Source of the DNA: Scolanthus callimorphus
Taxonomy: Eukaryota > Cnidaria > Anthozoa > Actiniaria > Edwardsiidae
Length of the DNA: 64,000 nt
NCBI GenBank assembly: GCA_033964015.1
Contig: CM066921.1
Location: 28,129,355 to 28,193,354 of the forward strand
Reading direction: 5' to 3'
Shown here: positions 26,501 to 37,669 of the stretch, one piece after another
Layout of the letters: the number at the start of each line of letters is the position of its first letter
How positions within the stretch are numbered: the stretch's first letter is position 1
Notes under the pieces: model-generated
Seen by the model: the letters and a program-made list of their open reading frames with translations, nothing else
What the model was told of the DNA's origin: nothing
Databases searched by the model: none
Position numbers and translations under genes: made by a program

Positions 26501-28417
26501 CCCAACTCCATCTACAAAGCCCCATTTCTCCTATAACGATCCGTCCAACCCTATCTACAAAGCCCGATATCCCCTATAACGACCCGCTCTACTCCATCTA
26601 CAAAGCCCGATATCCCCTATAACGACCCACCCAACTCCATCTACAAAGCCCGATTTCTTCTATAACGACCCGCTCTACTCCATCTACAAAGCCCCATTTC
26701 TCCTATAACGACCCGTCCAACTCAATCTACAAAGCCCGATATCCCCTATAACGACCCGCTCTACTTCATCTACAAAGCCCGATATCCCCTATAACGACCC
26801 ACCCAACCATTTACAAAACCCGATTTCTCCTATAACGACCCGCTCTACTCCATCTACAAAGCCCGATTTCTCCTATAACGACCCGCTCAACTCCATCTAC
26901 AAAGCCCGATTTCTCCTATAACGACCCGCTCTACTCCATCTACAAAGCCCGATTTCTCCTATAACGACCCGCCCAACCCTATCTAGAAAGCCCGATATCC
27001 CCTATAACGACCCGTCCAACTCCATCTACAAAGCCCGATATCCCCTATAACGACCCGCTCTACTTCATCTACAAAGCCCGATATCCCCTATAACGACCCA
27101 CCCAACTCCATCTACAAAGCCCCATTTCTCCTATAACGACCCGTCCAACTCCATCTACAAAGCCCGATATCCCCTATAACGACCCGCTCTACTCCATCTA
27201 CAAAGCCCGATATCCCCTATAACGACCCACCCAACTCCATCTACAAAGCCCGATTTCTTCTATAACGACCCGCTCTACTCCATCTACAAAGCCCCATTTC
27301 TCCTATAACGACCCGTCCAACTCCATCTACAAAGCCTGATATCCCCTATAACGACCCGCTCTACTTCATCTACAAAGCCCGATATCCCCTATAACGACCC
27401 ACCCAACTCCATCTACAAAGCCCGATTTCTTCTATAAGGACACGCTCTACTCCATCTACAAAGCCCGATATCCGCTATAACGACCCACCCAACTCCATCT
27501 ACAAAACCCGATTTCTCCTATAACGACCCGCTCTACTCCATCTACAAAGCCCGATATCCGCTATAACGACCCACCCAACTCCATCTACAAAGCCCGATTT
27601 CTTCTATAATGACCCGCTCTACTCCATCTACAAAGCCCGATTTCTCCTATAACGACCCACCCAACTCCATCTACAAAGCCCGATTTCTTCTATAACGACA
27701 CGCTCTACTCCATCTACAAAGCCCGATATCCGCTATAACGACCCACCCAACTCCATCTACAAAACCCGATTTCTCCTATGACGACCCGCTCTACTCCATC
27801 TACAAAGCCCGATATCCGCTATAACGACCCACCCAACTCCATCTACAAAGCCCGATTTCTCCTATAATGACCCGCTCTACTCCATCTACAAAGCCCGATA
27901 TCCCCTATAACGACCCGCTCTACTCCATCTACAAAGCCCGATATCCCCTATAACGACCCACCCAACTCCATCTACAAAGCCCGATTTCTTCTATAACGAC
28001 CCGCTCTACTCCATCTACAAAGCCCGATTTCTCCTATAACGACCCGCCCAACTCCATCTACAAAGCCCGTTTCTCCTTTAACGACCCGCCCAACTCCATC
28101 TACAAAGCCCGATATCCCCTATAACGACCCATGCTAACCTATCTACAAAGCCCGATATTCCCTATAACGACCCGCTCAACTCCATCTACAAAGCCCGATA
28201 TCCCCTATAACGACCTGCCCAACTCCATCTACAAAGCCCGATATCCCCTATAACGACCCGCCCAACTCCATCTACAAAGCCCGATATCCCCTATAACGAC
28301 CCGCTCTACTCCATCTACAAAGCCCGATATCCCCTATAACGACCCGCACCACTCCATCTACAAAGCCCGATATCGTCTATAACGACCCGCTCTCCCCCAT
28401 CTACAAAGCCCGATATC
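17594..28417. repeat. Right arm satellite array, 43-bp unit inverted, about 252 copies
   Basis: This holds the same unit in reverse orientation: CATCTACAAAGCCCGAT, then TTCTCC or ATCCCC, then TATAACGACC and a variable block. Most units carry the TTCTCC/TTCTTC form, unlike the left arm, so the arms have diverged or homogenised separately. Segmental copies are visible: the odd variant CCGCTAATAACGACC recurs at about 22919, 24030 and 25670. Shortened units, such as those near 20253 and 23200, mark deletions. Confidence 0.95.
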
Positions 28418-28983
28418 TTTTATTTTAATTGAAAGTTTAATTTTGCATCGATTTCTTTTATTCGCAAATAATAGCGCCGCGAAACGTATTGTTTTTAGTA
28501 CAGATGGCCAAAAATTTGCTTTCAAGATATTCACAATTCTTGTTATTGTGTTCGGTTCCTATAGTCACAAGGATAATTATGTGATTTGTGTTTCATAAAA
28601 TTCAGCTTAATTGGTTTTCAAGATATTCCCTATTTTCGTACGGTCACGTGACTGATGACGTCATTATAATTTTTATAATTGTGTTCGGTTCTTATAGTCA
28701 GAGAGGATATGTGTCTTGTGTTTCATAAAGTTCGGCTTATTGGTTTTCAAGATATTCGCTATTTTCCCACGGTCACGTGACTTCTGCTATTTTGACGTTT
28801 TTGTGACATGTATATGATGGTTCCAAACGAAAAGGCATAAGTTGAAAATTTGGTGCAAATTGGATACAATTTGTGCGAGTTATGCGTATTTAGATTCTAG
28901 GTAACTGAAGGTTTCAGGTAACTGGAAAGAGTGAACTAGGTAACTGGGTAACTAGGTAACTAGGTAACCAACTTCACACTGGT
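28418..28983. repeat. Right outer terminal inverted repeat
   Basis: This is the reverse complement of the left terminus. It keeps the TCACGTGACTTCTGCTATTTT block, about two of the ~127-bp subrepeats, the GGTAACTGAAGGTTTCAGGT block and the 8-bp repeats (CTAGGTAA). It ends CCAACTTCACACTGGT at 28983. Confidence 0.85.
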
Positions 28984-28992
28984 GTATAGACA
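28984..28992. repeat. Right 9-bp target site duplication
   Basis: gtatagaca is identical to 5005-5013. The empty site would have read ...gaccaagtcc-gtatagaca-atacagttc. Confidence 0.85.
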
Positions 28993-29841
28993 ATACAGTT
29001 CAACGCCCTTCTCTGGTGAGGAAATCTAAAATCGGTATTTTTTGGTAGTGGTAGTGCTAAACCATTGAAGACTTTCTAAAAGTCCTTTAAAACGTTTTTT
29101 CACGGCTTGGTTTCGTTCCAACAGAGATGGCAGGATAAAAATTAAGCCTGTTTGCCTGTTCACTCGTCGACCCAACTGGAACAACGGGAGTCCAATAGAA
29201 AATGTATGAAAATTTTTCAAAAAGTGAGATAGAGGGGGGGGGGAGCTTCAGCTTCAGCCCCCCTGCCCCTCGTCCCCCTCCGCAACCATGCCTGGAATTT
29301 CCAAATCCCTTCCATGAGGAGGTATGTTTTTTAATTGAGGAAAAAAAAGGACGCATAAAAAGCCCCATAAAGGGGCACCCAAGCATTAATTAGCTGATAT
29401 GGATTTTTGTAATTTTTGAATTAAAAATATTATTTATCCCTAATATAACCTGAACATAACCTTTAAAAGAAATGCGCACAATTTCCCTATATTATAATAT
29501 ATTTCAGATGATATGTATTTTTGTAATTTTTGAATAAAAAAAAACTGTTATAAAAGAGAAGAAAACTGACATTGATTGAATTTAGATACAACAAAGAGCT
29601 TCATCTTTAAGTTATTAGATCTGAAATGAGAGAGAAGCAGTGCAGCGTAAAAGGTTTAAAAATTTACAGGGGGATACTAATCCTATCTCTTACTAAGTTT
29701 GCTATCGCTTAGGGTTGAGTCTCCCAGGGGCCAAACATCGACTATAGAGTAATTTGGAGGGTCCTCTAAAAATATAAAGGAATAACTGCCCTATCCTTAT
29801 AGGGGCAGGGTAAGAAAGTGACACCAAACCTGTGGGAGCAT
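28993..29841. other. Intergenic DNA, no gene recognised
   Basis: The stretch is AT-rich with a G run near 29235. The short open frames on both strands overlap a low-complexity proline/glycine-rich stretch and are not convincing. Confidence 0.4.
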
Positions 29842-30204
29842 GGGCCGGGTGGTGCAGCATTACGGTGCTCGCTTCTGACTGCCGTAGCCTGGATTCGATT
29901 CCTGGCAGGGACGTGGAAAGTCTTTCTTTTCTTTCCTGCCATGAAGAGAGCTAAGGCTTCATTGTGGGCTGTAAAAAGCTAGTGCTTCCTTTGTGTCCTT
30001 TGTCTTTCAAATGAAACTGACCCTGTCTCCCTCCGCTTCCATATCCAATTCGAGGGGGACGTAAATGAACCCTGGGATGCTGAAACAGGTCTTCAGGTCT
30101 AACTTAAAAATACTTCACAGGTGCATGGGACGAACAGCTACCTTGTGTGGATGTGCCCAATGTGTGTAATCTGTTATTAACTCTAACTATTATTATTATT
30201 ATTA
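29842..30204 (+). mobile_element. tRNA-derived SINE with (ATT)n tail
   Basis: The head is tRNA-like, with an A box (TGGTGCAGCATTACGG) near 29850 and a B box (GGATTCGATTCC) near 29891, spaced as in pol III promoters. A body of about 290 bp follows, ending in a run of ATT repeats at about 30188-30202. The structure identifies it as a SINE; the family is unknown to me. Confidence 0.75.
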
Positions 30205-30675
30205 AGAAGACATGCACAGGTTTGGGGTTATCTGGTTTTGGGATTATCTGTTGGTTGGGGGGGGGGGGTGGTATTCAAATGGAAACAATCTGTAATACAT
30301 AGCAGTTATGCTGCACCACAACTGAGCAATGAGCTTTAGATGACCTCAATACAGGTGCAATGGGAGGCCTGCTGAGTGGGGAAGGGGGTTATAGGAAGAA
30401 TGTAGCACAAAAGTATGTGGCTCTGAAAAGCAGAAAATATACTTAATGTTCTTGAAAAGTAGGGGGCCAGTATACAGTGAGAAGGGGAAAAACAGTGGTA
30501 GATGAAGGAAATGGAAGATGAAGGCAAATGGAGCTTGGATTTGGGTGTTCTGTTAAACAGTTTACTATATATAATTTACAACATTAAAATGCCACTTCTG
30601 GCAATATATTAACATTATACAACTATTCCAAGCATTAAAGGTATTACATTATATACCAATGCATAGCACACCTCA
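30205..30675. other. Intergenic and 3' flank of the receptor gene
   Basis: No second gene is seen. There is a poly-G run near 30259. The right part is the 3' flank of the minus-strand gene that follows. Confidence 0.35.
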
Positions 30676-31260
30676 TCACAGCAGCAGTACTAATAAACTA
30701 GCCAACAAATACGGTACAAATTGTTCCCCACAGGAAGCCATGCTGGTGCTAGTTTTGCCATTTGGATCAAATTGAAAACAACTTTTGTTCGATTGTTTGG
30801 CCGTTTTAAACTGTCGTCCTTCGCAGAATTCCCTTCCATCTGTGTACATCTCCTGGATCGTCATTCCTTTGAAGAAAGCGTCTTTGCAAGCCTCGAATAT
30901 GCTATCGCAAAATTCCTCGCACACCGTGAGAGTGGAGCGATGAAAGAATGTGCTTTGGTTCGGAGCACAAATGTAGCAGTACAGATAATTCAAATAGCGG
31001 ATGCATTTTTCGTTCGCTCCAGGGATTGGCGTAAGCTGTCTGAACGCAAATTCAATCTCCGAATTAAAGCAGCAGGATTTTTCTTTGTACCAAGTGCAGT
31101 TTTTGAGGTTTTCTTGACGGGATGGACCGCGGTTGTTGAAATAAGGGCAGTAATTCGTAGACACGGAATTCGTACTTTGGGCGAGATGCTCCGAGCCCAC
31201 TACTGTCTTTGCGATTGTCAGGACCAAAACCGTGACCCACAACTCAACTGTTAAAAACAT
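30676..31260 (-). CDS. Folate-receptor-like, GPI-anchored cysteine-rich protein
   Basis: This is an intact 194-residue single-exon frame. Residues 1-22 form a signal peptide. The ectodomain has 13 cysteines (38, 55, 63, 64, 86, 95, 98, 114, 118, 125, 146, 161, 177), including a CC pair and the CxxC near YCYICAP. This spacing and phrases such as CEEFCDSIFEAC and the late WYKEKSCC segment resemble the folate receptor domain family, which also includes riboflavin-binding protein, retbindin and the HHIP N-terminus. N-glycosylation sites lie at N54, N101 and N158. Residues 181-194 are a hydrophobic tail without a cytoplasmic part, after a small-residue stretch, which fits a GPI-anchor signal. It should act at the cell surface. 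The ligand is unknown, and binding of folate is not shown. The ATG follows a TATA box by about 60 bp. Confidence 0.8.
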   Translation of the reverse strand: MFLTVELWVTVLVLTIAKTVVGSEHLAQSTNSVSTNYCPYFNNRGPSRQENLKNCTWYKEKSCCFNSEIEFAFRQLTPIPGANEKCIRYLNYLYCYICAPNQSTFFHRSTLTVCEEFCDSIFEACKDAFFKGMTIQEMYTDGREFCEGRQFKTAKQSNKSCFQFDPNGKTSTSMASCGEQFVPYLLASLLVLLL

Positions 31261-31316
31261 ACCGATTTAAAGCTTGCGATTTCTCGAAATAACTCCGAAG
31301 ACCAGACTTTGTTTAC

Positions 31317-31326
31317 GATTTATATA
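31317..31326 (-). promoter_or_regulatory. TATA box of the folate-receptor-like gene
   Basis: TTTATATAAAT on the minus strand lies about 60 bp upstream of the ATG at 31260. The expected start of transcription is about 30 bp downstream, giving a short leader. Confidence 0.6.
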
Positions 31327-31329
31327 AAC

Positions 31330-32475
31330 AGCGGAGATGAATACAGCGACCATGTGTATAGTTCCATTGTCAACACTTGAAATCCTTAAACAACATTAGC
31401 TCACTCGTATGCACGATATAGCCCTCGAAAGCACGCAAAACAAAATTAATCAAGGCCTCAACGAATACATAAAGACGCCAATAAGAACCTTTGATCGCTT
31501 TGGTAGCAGCTGTTCAGTTCTTGTAAGTTTCAGGAGTGTTTACTTACTAACATCGGAAGCCTTTAGCAGTCAAACGTCTAAGTTCAAAACAGGAGTGTTT
31601 TATGCTAATAACAATAACAATGGTTTGTAAAAAGTACGCGTTGCCCTGTGGGATATCTAAAATGCTCAAGGAAAACGTGCACGCCATGCATGGCGCGAAG
31701 GGATGATGTCTTTCGGTTTTACAATTTTCTTTCTTTCTTTTCTTTGTAACTCTAAATCCCGTTCTAGTCTGCTCACCAAATAAATTATTCTATAATTGTT
31801 TTATACCGCAAGAAGAGCGAGTAAACTCAGTCACGCTTTGTCAAAAATTAGGCGTGATAGGTCAAGAACCAGACAGACAAGGCGTTTCTCGCTCTTGACT
31901 TTTGAAGCAAAACTGACGGCAATTTTATTTATCTCATGCAACTCAGACAATGTGGATGATTGTAATCAAAAACTGAGGGATGTTTATCATCCCTACAAAT
32001 TTTGAAATCTTTTTGGATTAGAGGGTGATCCCTTGGTCTTTCCGAGAGTTTCTCGACTCGGATTTTTGAAGCTATTTGCTGTAAGTCGTCACCCTCGGAC
32101 TATGTATGTATCCATTTCCGGTTCAATAGATGGTTCTCCATGAAGTTCACCGTTAATGTAACTAACATCCCTCCCCTCCCTGCTTATTAGTGCTCACCCA
32201 CTTATTTCATGTGCGTGCTGCAGTGTATTTGGAATGGACCCTTTCCAGTTGACTTTTATGACTTTGCTACTGACAGGGGGGGATGCCCAAACCATTGTTT
32301 TCGGTCCATCCAACGACCTTTGAACCCTAAACCATCCTCCCCCTGGCTACGGACATGACTTACCCTCCCCTCTCGGTATATCTCCCCACCATCCCCTCAT
32401 GGTTGGTCACTGGTTATCCAACTACTAACCTTTTTTTTTCTTTTTTTCTACTAACTTACTTCAATCAAGAGATTC
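31330..32475. other. Intergenic DNA, no gene recognised
   Basis: Short open frames only, without domains or convincing splice contexts. Confidence 0.4.
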
Positions 32476-32516
32476 TCCGAGTCACGCGCTAACGAACTGC
32501 GCCACGGCGCCACTTT
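32476..32516 (-). pseudogene. tRNA-like fragment (5' half)
   Basis: On the minus strand GTGGCGCAGTTCGTTAGCGC resembles a tRNA D arm with an A box, followed by an anticodon-stem-like GACTCGGAGAATC. No T arm follows, so it is a relic or the head of a degraded SINE. Confidence 0.35.
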
Positions 32517-32610
32517 GATGACGTAGGCACTAGCGAAAGTAATGTCTGCCTCGTCGGTCCCAGGCGTCTTGTTTCAGCTCTTCGTGTCACTGTGTTTTGA
32601 GAGACCCCGA

Positions 32611-32818
32611 CTACTAATAGTCCAGTCATTCTATGGAAAAAAAGGGGTCAACCTGTCACTAATTGCAACAGAAGGTTTCTCGACGGTTTCAGGTGCCGAA
32701 AGTCCCCCTTTACAACATACTAAAAGTCCTAAGAAATCCTATCACGGGAACACGGTGAAAAATTGCGTTTTTTAGGTCGCCCTGGAAAGGATTTTTTCTG
32801 CATGAAAACGAGGCTGTG
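32611..32818 (+). repeat. Dispersed repeat, inverted partner at 36180-36362
   Basis: Blocks AGTCCAGTCATTCTATGG, CACTAATTGCAACAGAAGG, AAAAGTCCTAA and CATGAAAACGAGGCTG recur in the same order on the opposite strand at 36180-36362. The two copies are about 3.5 kb apart in inverse orientation. Confidence 0.6.
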
Positions 32819-35800
32819 CATAATACTTGCTAAATATTATCCAAGATTTCTTTCTTTTGTGCAAGGAAATGTCCAAATGATATCTAAAATTTCAATCCTA
32901 ATATTAATATTAATCATGAAGACTAAGTTTTATTTTATTTTTTTAGTTTTCTCTCAAACTGCTGAGTATTTCTTGATGAAAATTTCTTGAATGATGCCGA
33001 ACTCGCAATTTCTTGCTCGCATGATTTGACACCACAATCTGTCTCAAACAAACTGCGTTTACATGATTATGAATATAAAATAAAGTTGATTGAATCTGCT
33101 ACGAATGCGAAGCTCTAGCTACCTGATTGAGTAAAGCCCGTCACTACTAAAAGTGTTAGTTCTTTGCTGCCAAACAAGCATCTGAATAGAGAGAGTCACT
33201 TATTTAGGACCCGCCCGAGAAAAATTGCCTCAGTTACTATATGAAGATTAGAATCATCTTTCTACAAGTAAACATACTAAAGAATACTGTCAACTCAACT
33301 CTCTGAAGGAGCAGTTTTGTCGAGAGTACGCGGGATTAGCATTGAGGGTTTCCCCTGCTAAGTGCTAAATTATGCGCACAAATAAAGACGACTGTGAGTG
33401 ATTTTTCCAAATTTACATTGAGCATTTCATGGCAATGTATTTTATGTAGAAATATCTAATTCTTCGATTTTAAAAGAGCCATTTTAGAAGAGCAATGAGC
33501 ATGAGTTTTTCAAAAGTTTATTTGCTTGTACTGAACGCTACGTTCACTGATTACACGAACGAGTTTGAAGTGGTTCTAGCCAATAATTTTGTATCATATT
33601 ATTTCAGAGGAGCAAACTCAAGATCAATAAGGCAAGGTATTACTTGCAAAGTTTTCATGTTTGCCACATAATATAATAATAATTTGCCGAAAATTCGGCA
33701 AAGTGTTTTGCTCTAAGACTGTGGTCGCACACACACACCCAAGTGACAAAAAGGTCCCCATTTAAGGGCTTCGTATTTCGAATTCAGGCGGGAGAAAAGA
33801 GAATGGATACTAAAATTGATTAATTAGTGATTAAATGGACCAAGCAGAAGACTGCGATAACTTTGGCATAAAGGCAGTTATTATACTTGCTTTTCCTAGC
33901 GAATTTTGACAGCGGTTTCTCGATAAAAATAAATTCAAACCACGTTGGTCCGCTTTTCTAGATTAGCACCCCCCCCCCCCCCCCCCCCTGGCTTGGGTAG
34001 CACTAGTATGAAATAGGTTTACCGTTGCTTTCCTATTCTGCTTCTGTTTAGAGTTTATATTTCATTGACAGCGAATTCTATTGTTCCTACAAAAGTCTGG
34101 CAAAAGAGACAGCGCTAAGACTGCTCGTCGGCGCTTTTATGTTTTCGTCAATCAGCTGGCAAAGTTTTATATCGCAAAGTCAGAAAAGTCTGCCCAAGTG
34201 CGACCCTGGACTGCTCTGTCGAGAGACTAACATACAAATTTCTGTTTGCGGTTTGCATACGCACTAGGATACGTGCTGTTACACGGGCCGAACCTATCCC
34301 TTCTCGTTCGCGTATATAGAAGCACATGTTTGTTTCGGTGTCACGCCTACACGGGGTGCGACATTTGAAATCATCCAGAAGGGCTAGTGTGTACCCTATT
34401 TGACACTCTCTTTTTTTCAACTTGGAGATTCAAATGACATTTTTTTCTTTGCCGCCGGTACACTGCCAGCAAATAAATGCGAACCCTAAATGGCTAAGTT
34501 TGCCGTGATATGCAGTGAGCCATGCGCAACCAATAGGACGGATGTAATGGTCCTACGGGAAAAAAGGAGTAAATGAATAAATAATGCTCGCAAAGAGCGC
34601 GGTGATGATATTGTGGCAATCCCAGGCACAAATAAAAGAATTTTGATCGTGTAAGTAACCTTCGCTAAAACCGAACTCCTTCATAAGGCGTCGCACGTCA
34701 AGGGCTGGTCATCATTTATCGCCAGGAGGAGTAGTATGATTTTTCCATGTTTAGGCGAGCGAAAGGGGGATCTCAAGAAAGAGGGGTAGCTGCAAGTACC
34801 AATTGCAGCAACTTTTATTCATTTGCATTTTTCGCAACTGGATACGATAAAAATTGCAGCGCGCATTGCGTCATTTGTACCGCGCTTCACGCACATCGTA
34901 GGATTCACCTATCCTACTTTTGGAAAAGTTATGAGTAATTTGCGGCGCATGAGGAAGAAAAAAGTCTACCTGGTTTGTCAACTATATACAAAATGGCATT
35001 TTCTCCTACATTTTTTCAGGGCTTGATGAAATGCCCTTATCAAAATCACGCGCACCGAAAGAGGCATGCCATGGCCTTTATGCTTCCTTTTTGAACTCCT
35101 TAGCCCTAGTTCAAATAGGGAGTTGTGGGGGATCACGAAAACTTTTAACAGTTCTAAGGAGCGTTATTCATAGTACTTTCAGAGGGATATCACTTCAACT
35201 TGTTTGTTTATTTCACAAAACTGACAAAATGTTTCGCAACCCAACACCAAACCAGGCGGTCTTGAATTTGTATTTCATAAGGCAACACTCTGTGACGCGT
35301 TTGGAACGTCCTGAAAATTCGAGCTCACGGCTAGGAGTGGAGGTGTGTCGGAATATTCTGTTGCACACGTTCCTCAGATGGGACACGACTTCGCGAAACT
35401 ACAGTGGCGCGTCACTCTAGAATTTCATCTCACTCGATCGTTTCCGAGAGCAAGCCAACGTGTTCCAGCAGACTAATAGCACTAGCCTGCGTAGCCGGCT
35501 CTGTACGTTTGTTGTTTTCGAGAGGAGTCAGTTATGAAACAGATTCCATGGGTAGCACTAACTCAGCTCCGGACCGCGCTTCGCGCGGAGATCCTTCCTC
35601 GAAAAAACTCGAGAGCCAGCTAGGCTGGCTAAATAGCACTCGAGAGGTGGTCGCGGCTGCAGAGGGAAGAGCTGTTGGTTGAGCGCCGGACAACCTTCTT
35701 GGTATTATAAGATGCAACTGTACCACAGGATGTAGCACCACAGGATGTAGCACACTACGATCATTGCTCCTTGCCGCAAGCATAACCGAATGATCACACC

Positions 35801-36179
35801 CGCCTGTTGCCACTGCAAAGGGACTCTGCAACTCTCCGATTAATGATGGTCTCGGGACACTTTTTTCAATTTTGAACTGCTTTTACCTTTATAAATACAT
35901 TTATTATTGACGATGGAAACAAAAACGATAACCTTAGAGCTCTTTAATATTTTTTTCTCGCTTTTGTTAATGTTTATGTTGAAAAAACTTCGCAAACAAT
36001 TAACATATTAGGGAAGCGGAGAAGACCGAAAACTCAAAACACTCTTTTTAAGCGTAAATGATATGCAAATACCATATTAATTGATTGAACAGCTTGTTAT
36101 TCATAGAATTATGACAAATCCTCGAAAATCAGGCAGAAAATACTATTAAAACGGGCAAAATAGCGCTACTTCCGGTTTC
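32819..36179. other. Intergenic DNA, no gene recognised
   Basis: The open frames here (up to 129 codons, at 35031-35420) have no recognisable domain or typical coding bias. The segment 33888-33970 is a second copy of the dispersed repeat at 4558-4642, followed by a poly-C run. Confidence 0.4.
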
Positions 36180-36362
36180 AGCCTCGTTTTCATGTTACAG
36201 GAGAGCGCGCGTATCAATGATGCTCATTTTAGAGGCTTTCCCGTGCTAGGATTTTTTAGGACTTTTAGCATGTTGTTTAGAACGTTCAACTGACCAATAT
36301 TGTGAAGAAAAACCTTCTGTTGCAATTAGTGACGGGTCAAACCATAGAATGACTGGACTATA
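36180..36362 (-). repeat. Dispersed repeat, inverted copy of 32611-32818
   Basis: See the partner copy. The similarity ends at about the same block on both sides; no clear target duplication was found. Confidence 0.6.
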
Positions 36363-37669
36363 AAGGCGAAAATCGAGGCTGTTTATTCATCGAACACTGT
36401 TGTTTTGATGTTAATGGATTTACCAATGAGTGGATATATTCTCCAAACTCGGAGTCTTAACGATATAACTGTTCTTACTGTCTCTCTCGCAGTAGCCAAC
36501 TTCACTTTGCGGCTTTCTTACAAATTATTTTGAAGTTATTTTAAGCTCACTGAAGTGTTGAAAATGTAAGAATTCGCACAATCTTCGACCGATTTCTTTG
36601 TGAAATATACAACCGCCCGAGAATCTTCTCACACAACAGTGAGATATAAATCACTAAACTTCTGCACTCTTCATTCTTTATGAAGAGTGCATTCTTTATT
36701 TTGCAGTTGTTTTGCAGTTCTAAGTGGCTTACTTTCTTATGTTGATTCAATAATGCTGGAAAAAATAATTGAAGGGGGGGGGGGGGGGGGGGAATGGCCG
36801 ATACCGAGAGTCGAACCTCGGTCGACAGGGTTTGATTTCTACCCGGCGCTCTGCATCACAAGGAATTCGAGCGGAAATCTAATCGAAACGAGCAAAACTT
36901 GTGCGGACTCGTATCCTGCCTAAATATATGCGCGCGCTGGAATTTATTCATGAGCCCACATTGTAAAATCAATATGTACAGCTGACTTGTGTAAAAGCTG
37001 CAGTCAAATTCCAAATTGCGTGATCTTTTCGATGCGAAGCGAGAATTCGAATAGTGTTTACGATTCAGATAACACATCGAGTGAATGATTCCGAAGCGAT
37101 AATAGCATATTTGAACAAGAGAAAATGATTTATTTTCTCTTGATTTGTATTAATATAAAAGAAAATATTGTGTATGTTTTCAGAAAGTCCGCGATTTTCT
37201 GATGTGCGCACTCTATATAGCTAGAAGTTTCTGAATGTTTTTGTGATAGAGCGGATGATATGGTTATAATTACGCTTGGTGCAAACTGCGCTTGTACAAA
37301 TTTATTGCGGCCAAGACTAGAGACGATTTCTTGGATTTTTCTAAGCTAATCAACTGAAAATGCGGCTTACGTAATGTCAGGAAACACACAAATAGGGAGT
37401 TGAGAATACTTTGAACCTTTCAAGTGCCAGCACTCCAGGCAATGACTTCATCACCGCTGGTGACAATAACTTCGCAAGCCATCCAGCTATGAAACTTTTT
37501 TATTGCAAATCAATCCGTTTACATCAGTGCTATGTTTTTATAGTGCTATGTTTTTATGTTATAATCTTCCCTAAATCTGCTTCGCTATGGCGCTGGCTAT
37601 ACTAGGAACCTAACTCGAAAAGCAATTGCTACTAATTAGACTCTAGCCATTTCCGGTCATATACTTCTA
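36363..37669. other. Intergenic DNA with a tRNA-like relic
   Basis: There is a poly-G run at about 36774-36792. Right of it (about 36795-36860, minus strand) is a tRNA-like 3' part with B box CCGAGGTTCGACTCTCGG and acceptor-like TATCGGCC; no good A box or 5' half is visible. No protein gene is recognised. Confidence 0.4.

Larger units (their letters stand above)
5014..28983. mobile_element. Giant foldback transposon, about 24 kb
   Basis: One element spans 23,970 bp. Its outer ends are inverted repeats beginning ACCAGTGTGAAGTTGGTTAC, flanked by a perfect 9-bp direct duplication. Moving inwards, both sides have an 8-bp repeat (TTACCTAG), a unique block, about 127-bp subrepeats, and then huge arrays of a 43-bp unit in opposite orientation (5835-16086 and 17594-28417). 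The centre (16087-17593) is mostly single-copy and has no recognisable transposase. Long inverted repeats made of tandem repeats plus a 9-bp duplication are the hallmark of foldback elements such as Drosophila FB; 9-bp duplications also suggest Mutator-like mobilisation. The element is therefore presumably non-autonomous. The superfamily is inferred. Confidence 0.85.

Noticed and set aside
5835..28417. Resemblance to a CRISPR array (constant repeat with variable blocks)
   Set aside because: The variable block has only about 11 bases and a handful of recurring forms, the arrays number hundreds of units in a eukaryotic setting, and no cas genes exist. It is satellite DNA.
30721..31254. Plus-strand 177-codon frame
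   Set aside because: It is the antisense shadow of the folate-receptor-like gene, which alone has a signal peptide, a cysteine pattern and a TATA box.
35031..35831. 129-, 99- and 92-codon open frames
   Set aside because: They overlap on both strands, lack domains, and have no promoter or splice context that stands out.
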